Assembly (NCBI GenBank): GCA_963811605.1
Contig: CAWESA010000013.1
Coordinates: 62,001 to 126,000, forward strand
Direction of reading: 5' to 3'
Length of the DNA: 64,000 nt
Source: CAVQLX01 sp963811605
Lineage (GTDB): Bacteria; Desulfobacterota; Binatia; DP-6
In this document: positions 48,585-56,754 of the stretch, in pieces
How positions within the stretch are numbered: the first letter of the stretch is position 1
How the letters are laid out: each line of letters begins with the position of its first letter
Position numbers and translations under genes: made by a program
Notes under the pieces: model-generated
Seen by the model: only the letters and a program-made list of their open reading frames with translations
Told to the model about the DNA's origin: nothing
Databases searched by the model: none

Positions 48585-49201
48585 CAGCGCGGGCGCGCAG
48601 CGGCGCGGCGGGTGCGCCCCTTGGCCCGATTGCGCGCCGCAGCCTTCGCGGCGGGCGGCGCAACCGCCTTGCCGTTGTCGTCCTCGCGACGCCGCAGCAC
48701 GAGCGCGATGCGATCGCCGGACAGGCCCGGGATGGTCACCTCGCCGCGATAGCCGACGCCGGGCGCGAGGCGTTCGTCGATGCTGGCGGTGACCCGCACG
48801 AGCAACTGCTCACCGGGATCGAGCGAGACGACGTCGGGCTCGAAGGCGAGCGGAGGCCGCAGCTCCAGGCCGGAGGGATCGAGAAACGCCGAGGTGACGA
48901 CGGGCGCGGCCACGTGCTGCCCGAGGCGGTTCTGCACCATGAAGGCGCCCACCGCCGTCTGCCCTGCCGGGCCTTCGAGCACCATCGCCGATGGCGCCGA
49001 CGCGGCCTCGCGGGCCGGCGCGGAAGGTGTCGCCGTCCTCGTCGCACCGCCGCCCAGGGAGGCGGGCAGCTTCACCTCGCCCAGCACGCCGACGAGCGCC
49101 TTCAGGTAATCCGTCGTCACCTGGCCGAGCGCCTCGTAGTAGCGCGCGTTCGCCTCCAGCGCGCGACGCCAGACCTGCTCGAGCCCAAGCTGCTCAGCCA
49201 T
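48584..49201 (-). CDS. Helix + Ig-like protein with basic tail, unknown
   Basis: 205 residues from ATG 49201, overlapping the preceding stop by 8 bases. Three parts: an N-terminal amphipathic helix (LEQVWRRALEANARYYEALG and on, phasin-like), an Ala/Ser/Pro linker, and a beta-sandwich (VGAFMVQNRLGQHVAAPVV, PDVVSLDPGEQLLVRVTAS, YRGEVTIPG). A Lys/Arg/Ala tail ends it (AARNRAKGRTRRAAARPR). No signal peptide. The first gene after the polyprenyl synthetase (53.2-53.8 kb) has the same three-part plan, so the two are likely paralogues at opposite ends of the operon. Basic tails of this kind bind DNA or acidic surfaces in PhaF-type phasins. No function assigned. Confidence 0.7.
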   Translation of the reverse strand: MAEQLGLEQVWRRALEANARYYEALGQVTTDYLKALVGVLGEVKLPASLGGGATRTATPSAPAREAASAPSAMVLEGPAGQTAVGAFMVQNRLGQHVAAPVVTSAFLDPSGLELRPPLAFEPDVVSLDPGEQLLVRVTASIDERLAPGVGYRGEVTIPGLSGDRIALVLRRREDDNGKAVAPPAAKAAARNRAKGRTRRAAARPR

Positions 49202-49844
49202 TGGCGACGTCCCGGTCGGGCAGTCGCTGCGACCCCGTCGGACACGGCCGCGGGCAGTAGAAGTGATCGTACCAGTGGTGCACCAGATCGGGGCAGTCCT
49301 GCACGTCGATCTCGTGGCAGGCATGCCCGCCACGCGAGCGCACCTCGATGCGCCAGCGCAGGTAGTGCAGGTGGCAGCCGCGCACCCACAGCAGCACGTC
49401 GTGCGCCTCGCACTCCGCCGCCTCGCCGCCGACCGCGACCGAGGCGACGAACGCCGCCTGCTCCATCGGCCCGAGGGTGGCCGTCGCCGGCGTGACCTTG
49501 ACCTTCCCCGCATCCTTCCCGGTCGCGACGACCTGGACGGCGCGGGCCTGGATCCCGCAGTTCGTCACCAGCAGCCGGACCGTGGCGGCGCCACCCGGAC
49601 AGACGTGGCTCACCAGATGTCCGAGCGGTTTTGGCATCCAGCACGGCTGCGGGATGTCGCACCCGCACGACTTCGGCAGCGACGGCAGCCGCTGCTTCTG
49701 CACCGAGGCGGCGAGCTGTCCGAGGGGCCCGCGGCCCAACGTCTCGAGCATGTCGGTACCCATCCGGACGCCCTGGTCGATGAGATCGGTCAACGCCTGG
49801 GACAGGCCGGCCAGCGGGTTGTCGCTCTCGGAAGCTCCGTTCAT
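49194..49844 (-). CDS. Cys/His-rich Ig-like protein, unknown
   Basis: 216 residues from ATG 49844 with GAGGAG upstream; the ATG overlaps the preceding stop as ATGA. An N-terminal helix (LSQALTDLIDQGVRMGTDML) leads to a Cys-bearing segment (SCGCDIPQPCWMP), then a beta-sandwich with LLVTNCGIQARAVQVVATG and ATATLGPMEQAAFVASVAV. The last 60 residues are dense in Cys and His (RGCHLHYLRW, HACHEIDVQDC, HHWYDHFYCPRPC), which suggests metal binding. No export signal, so cytoplasmic. I know of no named family. Confidence 0.65.
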   Translation of the reverse strand: MNGASESDNPLAGLSQALTDLIDQGVRMGTDMLETLGRGPLGQLAASVQKQRLPSLPKSCGCDIPQPCWMPKPLGHLVSHVCPGGAATVRLLVTNCGIQARAVQVVATGKDAGKVKVTPATATLGPMEQAAFVASVAVGGEAAECEAHDVLLWVRGCHLHYLRWRIEVRSRGGHACHEIDVQDCPDLVHHWYDHFYCPRPCPTGSQRLPDRDVANG

Positions 49845-50575
49845 GCGATCGTCTCCTCGGGGGGCGTGCCGTTCGCGGTTTCGACCTCGACGTTGTAGCC
49901 GAAGGTGCCGATGCGCCAGACGCCCTCGTAGGTTCGCCCGGCCGCCAGTAGCTCGGGGAGGTGCAGCGTGACCCGGAGATCGCGGCTGTCTCCGGGCTCG
50001 AGCATTCCGGCGCCGCTGTCGACCTTGAGACGGACCGTCCCGGCGTATCCCTCGCTCACCTCGGCCGCGAGACGGTCGAGAAAGCGCTCGTCGCTCCGCG
50101 CCGACGACTGGAACGCGCGCTGTGTGGCGCGCTCGAACGACGACGGGTCGAAGAGCGCGAAGACCGCCGCGCCACGCACCTCGCAGGCCACGTTGCCCAC
50201 GTTCGACAGCGTCACCTCGGCGCTCACGGCGGCCTTCGGCGCGCCCCGGAGCGACAGCCGGCGCGGGCTCATGCGCAGCTTCTGGCGTGCCTCGACCTCG
50301 ACCACGAGCCGTTGCTCCTGGTCGCCCAGCTGCAGCGTGCCCTGGTAGGTGCCGGGGGGAGTCCAGCGCGGCAGGTCGAGGCGCAGGCTCGAGAGGCCCT
50401 TGGCGCCGATGCGCACCACATGGGCCATGACCGGCGTGAGGGTAGCCGCGCCGAGCGCGAGCTTCACGGTGCCGATCGCGGGCGCGGAGTCCGGCAGCGC
50501 GAGATGCCCGGCCAGCGCGCCTGCACGCCCGCGCAGGTGAATGGCTTGCCCACGACCGGCGGTGGCCACGATCAC
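49841..50575 (-). CDS. Double Ig-like beta-sandwich protein, unknown
   Basis: 244 residues from GTG 50575, overlapping the upstream stop as GTGA; a second GTG at 50569. Two beta-sandwich units without signal peptide: LSSLRLDLPRWTPPGTYQGTLQLGDQEQRLVVEVEA and VSAEVTLSNVGNVACEVRGAAVFALF with SGAGMLEPGDSRDLRVTLHLPE. The GDxxxLxVxLxxP and PGTYxGTL strands are like the NEW3/COG1470 type. Ig-like proteins are usually exported; several cytoplasmic ones in one operon is unusual. Role unknown. Confidence 0.65.
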   Translation of the reverse strand: MIVATAGRGQAIHLRGRAGALAGHLALPDSAPAIGTVKLALGAATLTPVMAHVVRIGAKGLSSLRLDLPRWTPPGTYQGTLQLGDQEQRLVVEVEARQKLRMSPRRLSLRGAPKAAVSAEVTLSNVGNVACEVRGAAVFALFDPSSFERATQRAFQSSARSDERFLDRLAAEVSEGYAGTVRLKVDSGAGMLEPGDSRDLRVTLHLPELLAAGRTYEGVWRIGTFGYNVEVETANGTPPEETIA

Positions 50576-51033
50576 CCCTCGCGCTTGGGACCGCTCGACG
50601 CTGGCGGGGACGCCGGCGCGACGGTACCGGCCGGCACGCTCGGCTGCAGGACCGCGCCCGGAAACGGCACCGGAGTGATGGTCGCACCGCAACGCTCGCA
50701 CGGATTGGGATGATAGGGCTCGGTGATGATCTGCGCCTCACCGCACAGGCGCAGGCAGAGGAGCTCGAGCCCCAGGATGGACAGGCCCACGCTGAAGTCG
50801 GCCGGCAGATGCCCGCGGATGCTCGGCATCTCCTTGAGCGCCATGGAGATCGACAGCGGCTTCACCTCGAGCGGGTCGATACCGAGCTGGATCTTCGGAA
50901 GCGGGCCGTCGATCGCGATGTGCATCGGATTCGGAATGCCCGCGATGGTGACCGGACCGATCGGGCCGACGCTACTCACCGTGATCGAGGGAAGGTCGGT
51001 GACGTCGATGTCGAAGGAAGACGGGACTCCCAT
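50572..51033 (-). CDS. Small beta-rich protein with C-terminal CxxC, unknown
   Basis: 153 residues from ATG 51033. Residues 1-75 are a run of short Ile/Pro/Val strands (SFDIDVTDLPSITVSSVGPI, AIDGPLPKIQLGIDPLEV) like a beta-solenoid or all-beta coat element. A hydrophobic core follows (FSVGLSILGLELLCLRLCGE), then PNPCERCGATITP, a single CxxC knuckle, and a Pro/Ala/Ser tail. No signal peptide or enzyme motif. Transcribed between the SCP2-like gene (55-base gap) and the double Ig-like gene (GTGA overlap). Confidence 0.6.
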   Translation of the reverse strand: MGVPSSFDIDVTDLPSITVSSVGPIGPVTIAGIPNPMHIAIDGPLPKIQLGIDPLEVKPLSISMALKEMPSIRGHLPADFSVGLSILGLELLCLRLCGEAQIITEPYHPNPCERCGATITPVPFPGAVLQPSVPAGTVAPASPPASSGPKREG

Positions 51034-51088
51034 GGCGACCTCCGGTGCGCTCGGGCGCAGCCGATCATCTCACCGGCCCTGGCACCCG

Positions 51089-51640
51089 TCAACCAGGGAG
51101 CAGGTCATGCCGGGCCAGCAGGGCGTCCTCGTCGGCAGCGCGCTCCTCGGGATACCAGGCGGTGCGACGCACCGGCGCGCCGGCCACGGCGTCCTCCCGC
51201 GCCGGCGCCGGCCGCTCACGGCGGAACTGCGCGGCGAGCGCCTGCAGCGCGGGCGTCCGCGGCGCCGCGTCGAGCAGGATCTCGATCGCCGCGAACATGC
51301 GGACCACGGCATCGGTGGCGCCGCGCACGCGCAGGCGCCCGTCCAGGATGGCGCCGGTCACCTCGAGGTGGCCGTCGAGCAGATCGAGCACCGTGGCGCG
51401 ATCGGTCGTGCCCTCGCCGTTGGGCGGCCGTCCGCCAGCCGATCGAACCGCCAGCACGGCGCCCGCGAAGGTCACGTCCACCGCCTCGTCGTCGAGTACG
51501 ATGCGGGCGCGGCGCTCGCCGACCACCCGCCGCAAGCGCGCCAGCGCGCCCGGATCGGCGCGACCGAGCGCCTCGATGAGCGCCTCGACATAGCCGGCGA
51601 GCCCGAGGGGCCTGCCGGGCGACGGCGGGTCAATCGACAT
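51089..51640 (-). CDS. SCP2-like sterol/lipid-binding protein (probable)
   Basis: 183 residues from ATG 51640, inside the end of the preceding gene (11-base overlap). The middle part follows the SCP2 strand-helix order: RIVLDDEAVDVTFAGAVLAVRS, RATVLDLLDGHLEVTGAILDGRLRVRGA, then a helix VVRMFAAIEILLDAAPRTPAL. SCP2 domains bind fatty acyl, sterol or isoprenoid lipids in a hydrophobic tunnel. The match is from pattern only. Its place beside a polyprenyl synthetase and a CrtC-like lipocalin fits lipid handling. Confidence 0.55.
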   Translation of the reverse strand: MSIDPPSPGRPLGLAGYVEALIEALGRADPGALARLRRVVGERRARIVLDDEAVDVTFAGAVLAVRSAGGRPPNGEGTTDRATVLDLLDGHLEVTGAILDGRLRVRGATDAVVRMFAAIEILLDAAPRTPALQALAAQFRRERPAPAREDAVAGAPVRRTAWYPEERAADEDALLARHDLLPG

Positions 51641-52631
51641 GCTCGAGCACCGCGAGCCCGCTGCCACCGACGTCGGCGTCGCCCATCCGTCCGCGCGCGA
51701 CGAACGTCCCCGCGATCTGGTGCAGGAACCCGTAGCCCCGCACCGCCGGGTCGGCGGCGATCAGCTGCGCGGCCGCCTGCGCCACGAACACGATCTCGAC
51801 GCCGTCGACGCCGTCGTCGGCGCGGACGGTCACCCGCGCGGGCAGCCTCGGCGTTGCGCGGTCCTGATGGAGCGCGGCCAGCGCGCCGGGGAGGCGACGC
51901 AGGTTCCCGGCGAGCTGCCCCTGGTAGTCGACGCGCACGGTGCGGCCTCCGAAGGTGCGGCGCCGGTCACCGCGCTGGACGACGAGCACGGGATTGCCGG
52001 CGTGGCGATGCGAGCGGTCGGTCGCCCGCGACAGCACGAAGGCGGGCCCGGGGGCTCGGGTCAGAAACGCCCCCCATTCCCACCCCACGTCGTCACCCCA
52101 GAACCACCGGCCCCAGTTGTGATCGTGGTAGGCGCTGGCGCTCGCGAGGTCGATGCGACGCGAGCCGACGACGACCTCGCCGTCGAGGGTGAGACGCGGC
52201 ACGATGTACCACGACACCCAGCCGGGGCCGAACGGCAAGCGCTGCTCGAGGTCGATGGCGGGCGCCGCCGCGGTGGCGGTGAGGCGCAGCGTGAACGCGT
52301 CGCGCGGAAAGCGCGCCGACGCGAGCACGCGACCCGCACCGTAGTCGACCGCCAGGGCGACCCGCTCCAGCGCCACGCTGGAGATGCCGACCCGCGCCTC
52401 GCGCTGCCCGCGCACCTCGAGGTTGCCCACCCAGCCGACGCCCGGCAGGTGCAGCAACGCCGTTCCGATGGCCCGCGACGCCGGATCGTCCGGCGCGCCA
52501 TGCAGGGACACGTTCACGAGCCCGACCGCGCCGGTGGCGTGGTCCATGACGTTCACGTGCAGCCAGTCCTTGTAGGCGCCGGCAGCGAGATCGAGCGCCG
52601 TCGGCGCCCGCAGCGCGTCGCTCTGGAGCAT
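51630..52631 (-). CDS. AttH/CrtC-like lipocalin-fold protein
   Basis: 333 residues from ATG 52631, TGATG-overlapping the preceding gene; codons upstream of that belong to another gene read out of frame. The central AYHDHNWGRWFWGDDVGWEWGAF is the YHDHNWG signature of the AttH/hydroxyneurosporene synthase (CrtC) superfamily, a double lipocalin. YKDWLHVNVMDHATG at the N-terminus is also typical. CrtC adds water to carotenoid ends; other members handle lipids or tocopherol-like compounds. With a polyprenyl synthetase at the head of the operon, an isoprenoid hydratase or binding role is a fair guess. No signal peptide, no other carotenoid gene here. Confidence 0.72.
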   Translation of the reverse strand: MLQSDALRAPTALDLAAGAYKDWLHVNVMDHATGAVGLVNVSLHGAPDDPASRAIGTALLHLPGVGWVGNLEVRGQREARVGISSVALERVALAVDYGAGRVLASARFPRDAFTLRLTATAAAPAIDLEQRLPFGPGWVSWYIVPRLTLDGEVVVGSRRIDLASASAYHDHNWGRWFWGDDVGWEWGAFLTRAPGPAFVLSRATDRSHRHAGNPVLVVQRGDRRRTFGGRTVRVDYQGQLAGNLRRLPGALAALHQDRATPRLPARVTVRADDGVDGVEIVFVAQAAAQLIAADPAVRGYGFLHQIAGTFVARGRMGDADVGGSGLAVLEHVD

Positions 52632-53203
52632 CAGCGCAGCAGCGGCCCCGCGCGCTCGAAGTCGGGCGCCGTCGCGACCACGTCTTCCGGCGGTGGCGTG
52701 CCGACGAGCGCATCGACGGCATGACCGATCTCGCGCGCGAAGGCCCAGAGCCCGAGCACGCAATCCGCGAAGGTCGCGGGCAGCTCGTCGTCGTCCGCCC
52801 GCGCGCCCGTGGCCTCGCCGGGAATCGGGAGCAGCGCGAGCGTATCCTCCAGATCGTCGGCGAGCAGGAGCGCGAGGTCGTTGCGTAGATGATCGAGGAT
52901 GGGGCTGGGGGGAACCCCGGATGCCCAGTCCCCGACCTTGAGCGCGGCCCACAGCGCCTCGCCGTTGCTGCCTGCGCGTGCCGATTCGAGCGCGTGGTGG
53001 AGGCGGGCGCCCTCGACGGTCTGCCGCATCTCGCGTCCGAGCGCCGCGAATCCCGCCACCAGCGACCCCACCGCCGCCGCGCCCGACACGAAATACAGCG
53101 TGCCGAGACGCGCTGCCAGGGACGCGACCAGCGTCGCCGTGGTCCGCCCCGGGCCGCCGGCGGCGTCGACCAGCTTCACGCGACCGCTGACCGGCGTGCT
53201 CAT
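52631..53203 (-). CDS. Unknown mostly helical protein of the polyprenyl operon
   Basis: 190 residues from ATG 53203, ATGA overlap with the upstream gene. A hydrophobic Gly/Ala stretch (LGTLYFVSGAAAVGSLVAGFAAL) near residues 35-57 could be one membrane-associated helix. Then helices HHALESARAGSNGEALWAAL and SPILDHLRNDLALLLADDLED, with an acidic/Pro-rich end. No catalytic motif or named family recognised. Its conserved coupling with the neighbours suggests a component of the same system. Confidence 0.6.
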   Translation of the reverse strand: MSTPVSGRVKLVDAAGGPGRTTATLVASLAARLGTLYFVSGAAAVGSLVAGFAALGREMRQTVEGARLHHALESARAGSNGEALWAALKVGDWASGVPPSPILDHLRNDLALLLADDLEDTLALLPIPGEATGARADDDELPATFADCVLGLWAFAREIGHAVDALVGTPPPEDVVATAPDFERAGPLLR

Positions 53204-53769
53204 CGGCGCCTCCGCTTCGACGATGCGGCGGATCGGCGCGCACGCGCACGCGGTGCGCGACGCCTCGCCGTGGTGGGCGCCGGCAGCGGGCCCGTCACCT
53301 CGAGCGTGACCGTCACGCCGTTCTCGCGAAACCCCTGCAGGACCAGCGCGCCCCGGTAGACGTCGGGAGGCAAGGCGGCGGGTACCGCGAGCTCCAGCGT
53401 CACCGTGCCCACCTCGCCGGGCGCGAGCAGCGTGGACGCCGGCGACGGGTCGCCGGCCGGAAACCACGTCGTACCGGTGCGGGCGACGAGCGGGGTCAGC
53501 ATCGGCGTGAGCAGGCAGTGGACGCGCTGGCGATTCTCGGCCTCGAGCCGTAGCGTGACGCGTTCGCCCGGCTTCCCGGCGGCGCGCAGGGCGCCGTCGC
53601 CGTCGGGCATCACCACGGTGCCGGGCGCCGCCGGCGCGAGGGTGCCCTGCACGCGCCGCAGGTAGCGCAGGGTCTCGTCCGCCAGGCGGGCCTGGAACTC
53701 GCTCTGCAGACGGACCAGCTCGCTCAGCGGGCCACGCTGCTCGTCGGGCGGATCACTCGGCACGCGCAT
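53200..53769 (-). CDS. Helix + Ig-like protein with Arg-rich tail, unknown
   Basis: 189 residues from ATG 53769, nine bases after the polyprenyl synthetase. An N-terminal amphipathic helix (PLSELVRLQSEFQARLADET and on), then a beta-sandwich (GERVTLRLEAENRQRVHCLL, TLLAPGEVGTVTLELAVPA, PDVYRGALVLQGFRENGVTV), and an extremely basic tail (APRARARRSAASSKRRRR). Same plan as the protein at 48.6-49.2 kb. The tail would bind nucleic acid or acidic lipid. Intracellular. Resembles phasin-type granule proteins only in outline; function unknown. Confidence 0.68.
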   Translation of the reverse strand: MRVPSDPPDEQRGPLSELVRLQSEFQARLADETLRYLRRVQGTLAPAAPGTVVMPDGDGALRAAGKPGERVTLRLEAENRQRVHCLLTPMLTPLVARTGTTWFPAGDPSPASTLLAPGEVGTVTLELAVPAALPPDVYRGALVLQGFRENGVTVTLEVTGPLPAPTTARRRAPRARARRSAASSKRRRR

Positions 53770-53778
53770 GCGACCTCT

Positions 53779-54906
53779 TCACTTGATGCGGTCGATCACG
53801 TAGCGCAGCATCTCGCGCAGGAATCGACGGTCCTCGTTGTCGTGCCACATCGGAAAGCCGCGCGCGTCGACCTCGAGCGCGCGCTCGGAGTACCGGAGGG
53901 CCAGGGCGCGGCCGTGGTCGAGCGAGCCCTGCTCGCGCATCGCCTGGTGCAGCCACGCGACCTCCTCCGGGGGCTTGTGCTGCCGGGGCATGCGCAGCAC
54001 GGCGATCGCGCGCTCGCGCGTCGAACCGGACGTCGTGCGCAGGAAGTGGAGGAGCATGACCGTGCGCTTTCCCTCCCACAGATCGCCGCTGATCTCCTTG
54101 CCGTAGAGCGTCTCGTCCGCCTCCAGATTGAGCAAGTCGTCGTGGATCTGGAATGCGATGCCCGCGAGAAACCCGAGATCTAGAAGCGGGGTCAGCTCCT
54201 CGTCAAGCGGTGCGCCGGGCCCCGGAGGGCTCCCACAGATGACGCCGACCCGCAACGGCGCGATCACCGTGTACCAGCAGGTCTTCTTGTAGGCCATGCG
54301 GACGTAGTCGCGATCGCCCAGGTCGAAGCGGCCCTCGGCGATCCAGCCGAGCTCGATCGCCTGCCCCTCCACCGACTCGCGGGCCATGCGCTCGACCTCG
54401 CGGAAGACGAGCAACGCCTTGCGGACGCCGATCGCGGTCGTGTTGCCGAGCAGCAGGTCGAGGGCCAGCACGTTGGTGGCGTCGCCGACGTTCACCGCCA
54501 CCGGCACGCCGTGGGCCTCGAAGAGCGTCACCTTGCCGCGACGGAACTGCGAGCCGTCCTCGACGTCGTCGTGCACGAGGAACGCGTTGTGGAACAGCTC
54601 CAGCGCGGTCGCCGACAGCAGCGCCTGCTCGGTGCGGCCGCCCGCCGCGCGACAGGCAGCGAAGCAGGTCGCCGGCCGCAGCCCCTTGCCTTCGCGGAAC
54701 GGGTAGTCCGCCAGCAGGTCGTACAGCGGGCCGTAGCCGGTGCGCCGGCGCCTGGCGAACAGGCGCTCGAGCTCGGACTGGACATCGGCACGCGCTTCGG
54801 CAAGCACGCGGCTCACGAGCGCATCGTCGTACGGCACGGTACTGCGCGAATAGGCGCGGGCGCACGCGGCGTCAACCATCGGCCGGCGAGGATCCGCGCG
54901 GAGCAC
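53779..54906 (-). CDS. Trans-isoprenyl diphosphate synthase (polyprenyl synthetase)
   Basis: 375 residues from GTG 54906; ATG 54879 is a likely alternative, since the first residues are Arg-rich. First Asp-rich motif FLVHDDVEDGSQFRRG (D113-D117, DDxxD) preceded by GKGLRPATCFAA. The second motif is GIAFQIHDDLLNLEAD, that is DDxxN where most have DDxxD. GxxIELGW and the lysine in MAYKKTCWYT fit. It condenses isopentenyl diphosphate with allylic diphosphates; chain length cannot be read safely. Head gene of the ten-gene operon and divergent from the MFS exporter only about 20 bases away. Confidence 0.9.
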   Translation of the reverse strand: MLRADPRRPMVDAACARAYSRSTVPYDDALVSRVLAEARADVQSELERLFARRRRTGYGPLYDLLADYPFREGKGLRPATCFAACRAAGGRTEQALLSATALELFHNAFLVHDDVEDGSQFRRGKVTLFEAHGVPVAVNVGDATNVLALDLLLGNTTAIGVRKALLVFREVERMARESVEGQAIELGWIAEGRFDLGDRDYVRMAYKKTCWYTVIAPLRVGVICGSPPGPGAPLDEELTPLLDLGFLAGIAFQIHDDLLNLEADETLYGKEISGDLWEGKRTVMLLHFLRTTSGSTRERAIAVLRMPRQHKPPEEVAWLHQAMREQGSLDHGRALALRYSERALEVDARGFPMWHDNEDRRFLREMLRYVIDRIK

Positions 54907-54926
54907 CTGCTAGAGAACGAAGCGGG

Positions 54927-56156
54927 ATGGCACCGGATCACGATCCCGCAGCACGCGTGTTGTCGCGCACGCTGGTCGCCTACCTGGCGAGCCGCTTCTG
55001 CGGCGCCACGGCGATGACCCTGCTGCGCGCCGCGGTCGCCTGGCACGTCTTCTCCGTGACGGCGTCCGCCTATCAGCTCGGCCTGATCGGCGTGGTGCAG
55101 TTCCTGCCCGCGCTCGGCCTCATGCTGTTCGCCGGAGCGGTCGCCGACGCCCATGACCGCCGGCGCATCATGTTCACGGCGCAGGGCGTGGCGCTCACGG
55201 GAGGCCTCGTGCTGTGGCTGGCGACCACCGGCGGCGCGCTGACGTTGCCGCTGCTGTACGGCGTGGTGATGCTCCTGGCCGCCGCGAGCACCTTCGACGG
55301 GCCGGCACGCGCCGCGCTGCTGCCCACGCTGGTGCCGCGCGAGGTGTTTCCGCGTGCGGTCACCCTGGCGTCGACCAACCAGGCCCTCGCCTTCGCCACC
55401 GGGCCCGCGCTGGCCGGGCTGGTGATCGCCGCGACGAGCATCGGAGTCACCTACCTCGTGTACGCGGCGCTGGTCGGCGGGTCCCTGCTCGCTCTCGCGT
55501 TCGTCCACGCCGGCCGCCAAGACGTCCCCCGTTCGGCGCCCTCGTTGCAGACCATCCGCGAGGGGATCGGGTTCGTCCGGCGCCGGCCGGTGGTCTTCGG
55601 CTGCATGGTGCTCGACATGTTCGCGGTGATCTTCGGCGGCGCGGCGGCGCTGCTCCCGATCTACGCCCAGGACATCCTGCACGTCGGTCCGCGCGGCTAT
55701 GGCTTGCTCAGCTCGTCGCTCGAGCTGGGCGCGCTCGCGACCGCCGCCGTCCTCATGTCGCGACCGCCGATCCAGCGCACCGGGACGGCGCTGCTGGTGG
55801 CGGTCGGGGTCTACGGCGCGGCCACGATCGTCTTCGGGCTGTCCCGCTGGTTCCCGCTCTCGGTCCTGTCCTACATGCTGGTCGGCGCCGCCGACCAGGT
55901 GAGCGTGGTGATGCGCAGCACCGCCATCCAGCTGTCGACGCCGGACGAGCTGCGTGGGCGGGTGAGTGCGGTGAACCTGCTCTTCATCGGCGCGTCGAAC
56001 CAGCTCGGCGCCGCGGAGTCGGGATTCGTCGCCGGGCTCACCAGCGCGCCATTCGCGGTCGTCAGCGGCGGGATCGGATGCCTGCTGGTGCTCGCGATCG
56101 TCGCGGCCACCAACCCGTCGCTGCGGCGCTACCGCATCGGGCGGAGCGTCGCCTGA
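54927..56156 (+). CDS. Major facilitator transporter, EntS-like (MFS_3)
   Basis: 409 residues from ATG 54927, with about eleven to twelve membrane helices. LASRFCGATAMTLLRAAVAWHVF is TM1, then VQFLPALGLMLFAGAVADAHDRRRIMF with the loop 2-3 motif GAVADxxDRRR, and the second half starts near FGCMVLDMFAVIFGGAAALLPIYA. The AELAS-type EntS subfamily exports siderophores and other small molecules. Divergently transcribed from the polyprenyl synthetase with a shared short promoter region, so it may export that operon's product or simply be a neighbour. Confidence 0.9.
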   Translation: MAPDHDPAARVLSRTLVAYLASRFCGATAMTLLRAAVAWHVFSVTASAYQLGLIGVVQFLPALGLMLFAGAVADAHDRRRIMFTAQGVALTGGLVLWLATTGGALTLPLLYGVVMLLAAASTFDGPARAALLPTLVPREVFPRAVTLASTNQALAFATGPALAGLVIAATSIGVTYLVYAALVGGSLLALAFVHAGRQDVPRSAPSLQTIREGIGFVRRRPVVFGCMVLDMFAVIFGGAAALLPIYAQDILHVGPRGYGLLSSSLELGALATAAVLMSRPPIQRTGTALLVAVGVYGAATIVFGLSRWFPLSVLSYMLVGAADQVSVVMRSTAIQLSTPDELRGRVSAVNLLFIGASNQLGAAESGFVAGLTSAPFAVVSGGIGCLLVLAIVAATNPSLRRYRIGRSVA

Positions 56157-56160
56157 CGGG

Positions 56161-56559
56161 TCAGTGGAGGGTGCTGGGCGGCGCCTCGCCCGCTTCGGAC
56201 GCGAGCGCCTCGTCGGTGGCGTACATGGTGAGGCCGGCGCGGATCGCAAGCCCCACGCCCTCCTGCGCCGTGCAGCTGATCACGTCGCTCTCTCCCGCGC
56301 GGGTGATCGACAGCAGCGCCCGCAGGCCCGCCGGTCCCTTCTCCAGGATCAGCTCGCCGAACGTGGTCCCGGTATCCTCCGCCTGCGCGAGCAGGAACGA
56401 CGTCAGGGAGGGCACGTCGTCGCCCTGCCCCGCCAGCTCCTGCGCGCGAGGCGCGTCGAGGACGACTTCCATGCGCGCGCCCTCGCTGCCCTCGAGCTCG
56501 GCCCGACCCCGGCCACATCGTGAGCAGATGCGGACGCGTTTCAGCTCGACCCGGCGCAC
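56161..56559 (-). CDS. Small conserved-looking protein with Cys pair, unknown
   Basis: 132 residues from GTG 56559; ATG 56472 would give 103 residues and lose the CSRCGRG motif (CxxC). The rest is a compact alpha/beta unit: SFLLAQAEDTGTTFGELILEKGPAGLRALLSI then ESDVISCTAQEGVGLAIRAGLTMYATDEAL, strongly patterned. No family name recalled with confidence. No signal peptide. Convergent with the MFS gene (four bases apart) and divergent from corC-like gene. Confidence 0.6.
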   Translation of the reverse strand: MRRVELKRVRICSRCGRGRAELEGSEGARMEVVLDAPRAQELAGQGDDVPSLTSFLLAQAEDTGTTFGELILEKGPAGLRALLSITRAGESDVISCTAQEGVGLAIRAGLTMYATDEALASEAGEAPPSTLH

Positions 56560-56754
56560 GCCAGAGCGTCTAGCCCCGGCCCCGGATCGGGTCAACCGCG
56601 GCGCTCTCGGCAGGCCCCTCCGGCATGCTACACTCCCCCTCCACCACGGCGATGGCAGCAGGGCACAGGCGAGAGGTCGGGGACCCCAGGGGATCCGCGC
56701 CGCGATGAACGACCCGGCCGGGCCGTCTCCGACCCGCACGACTGGAGCATCGGG

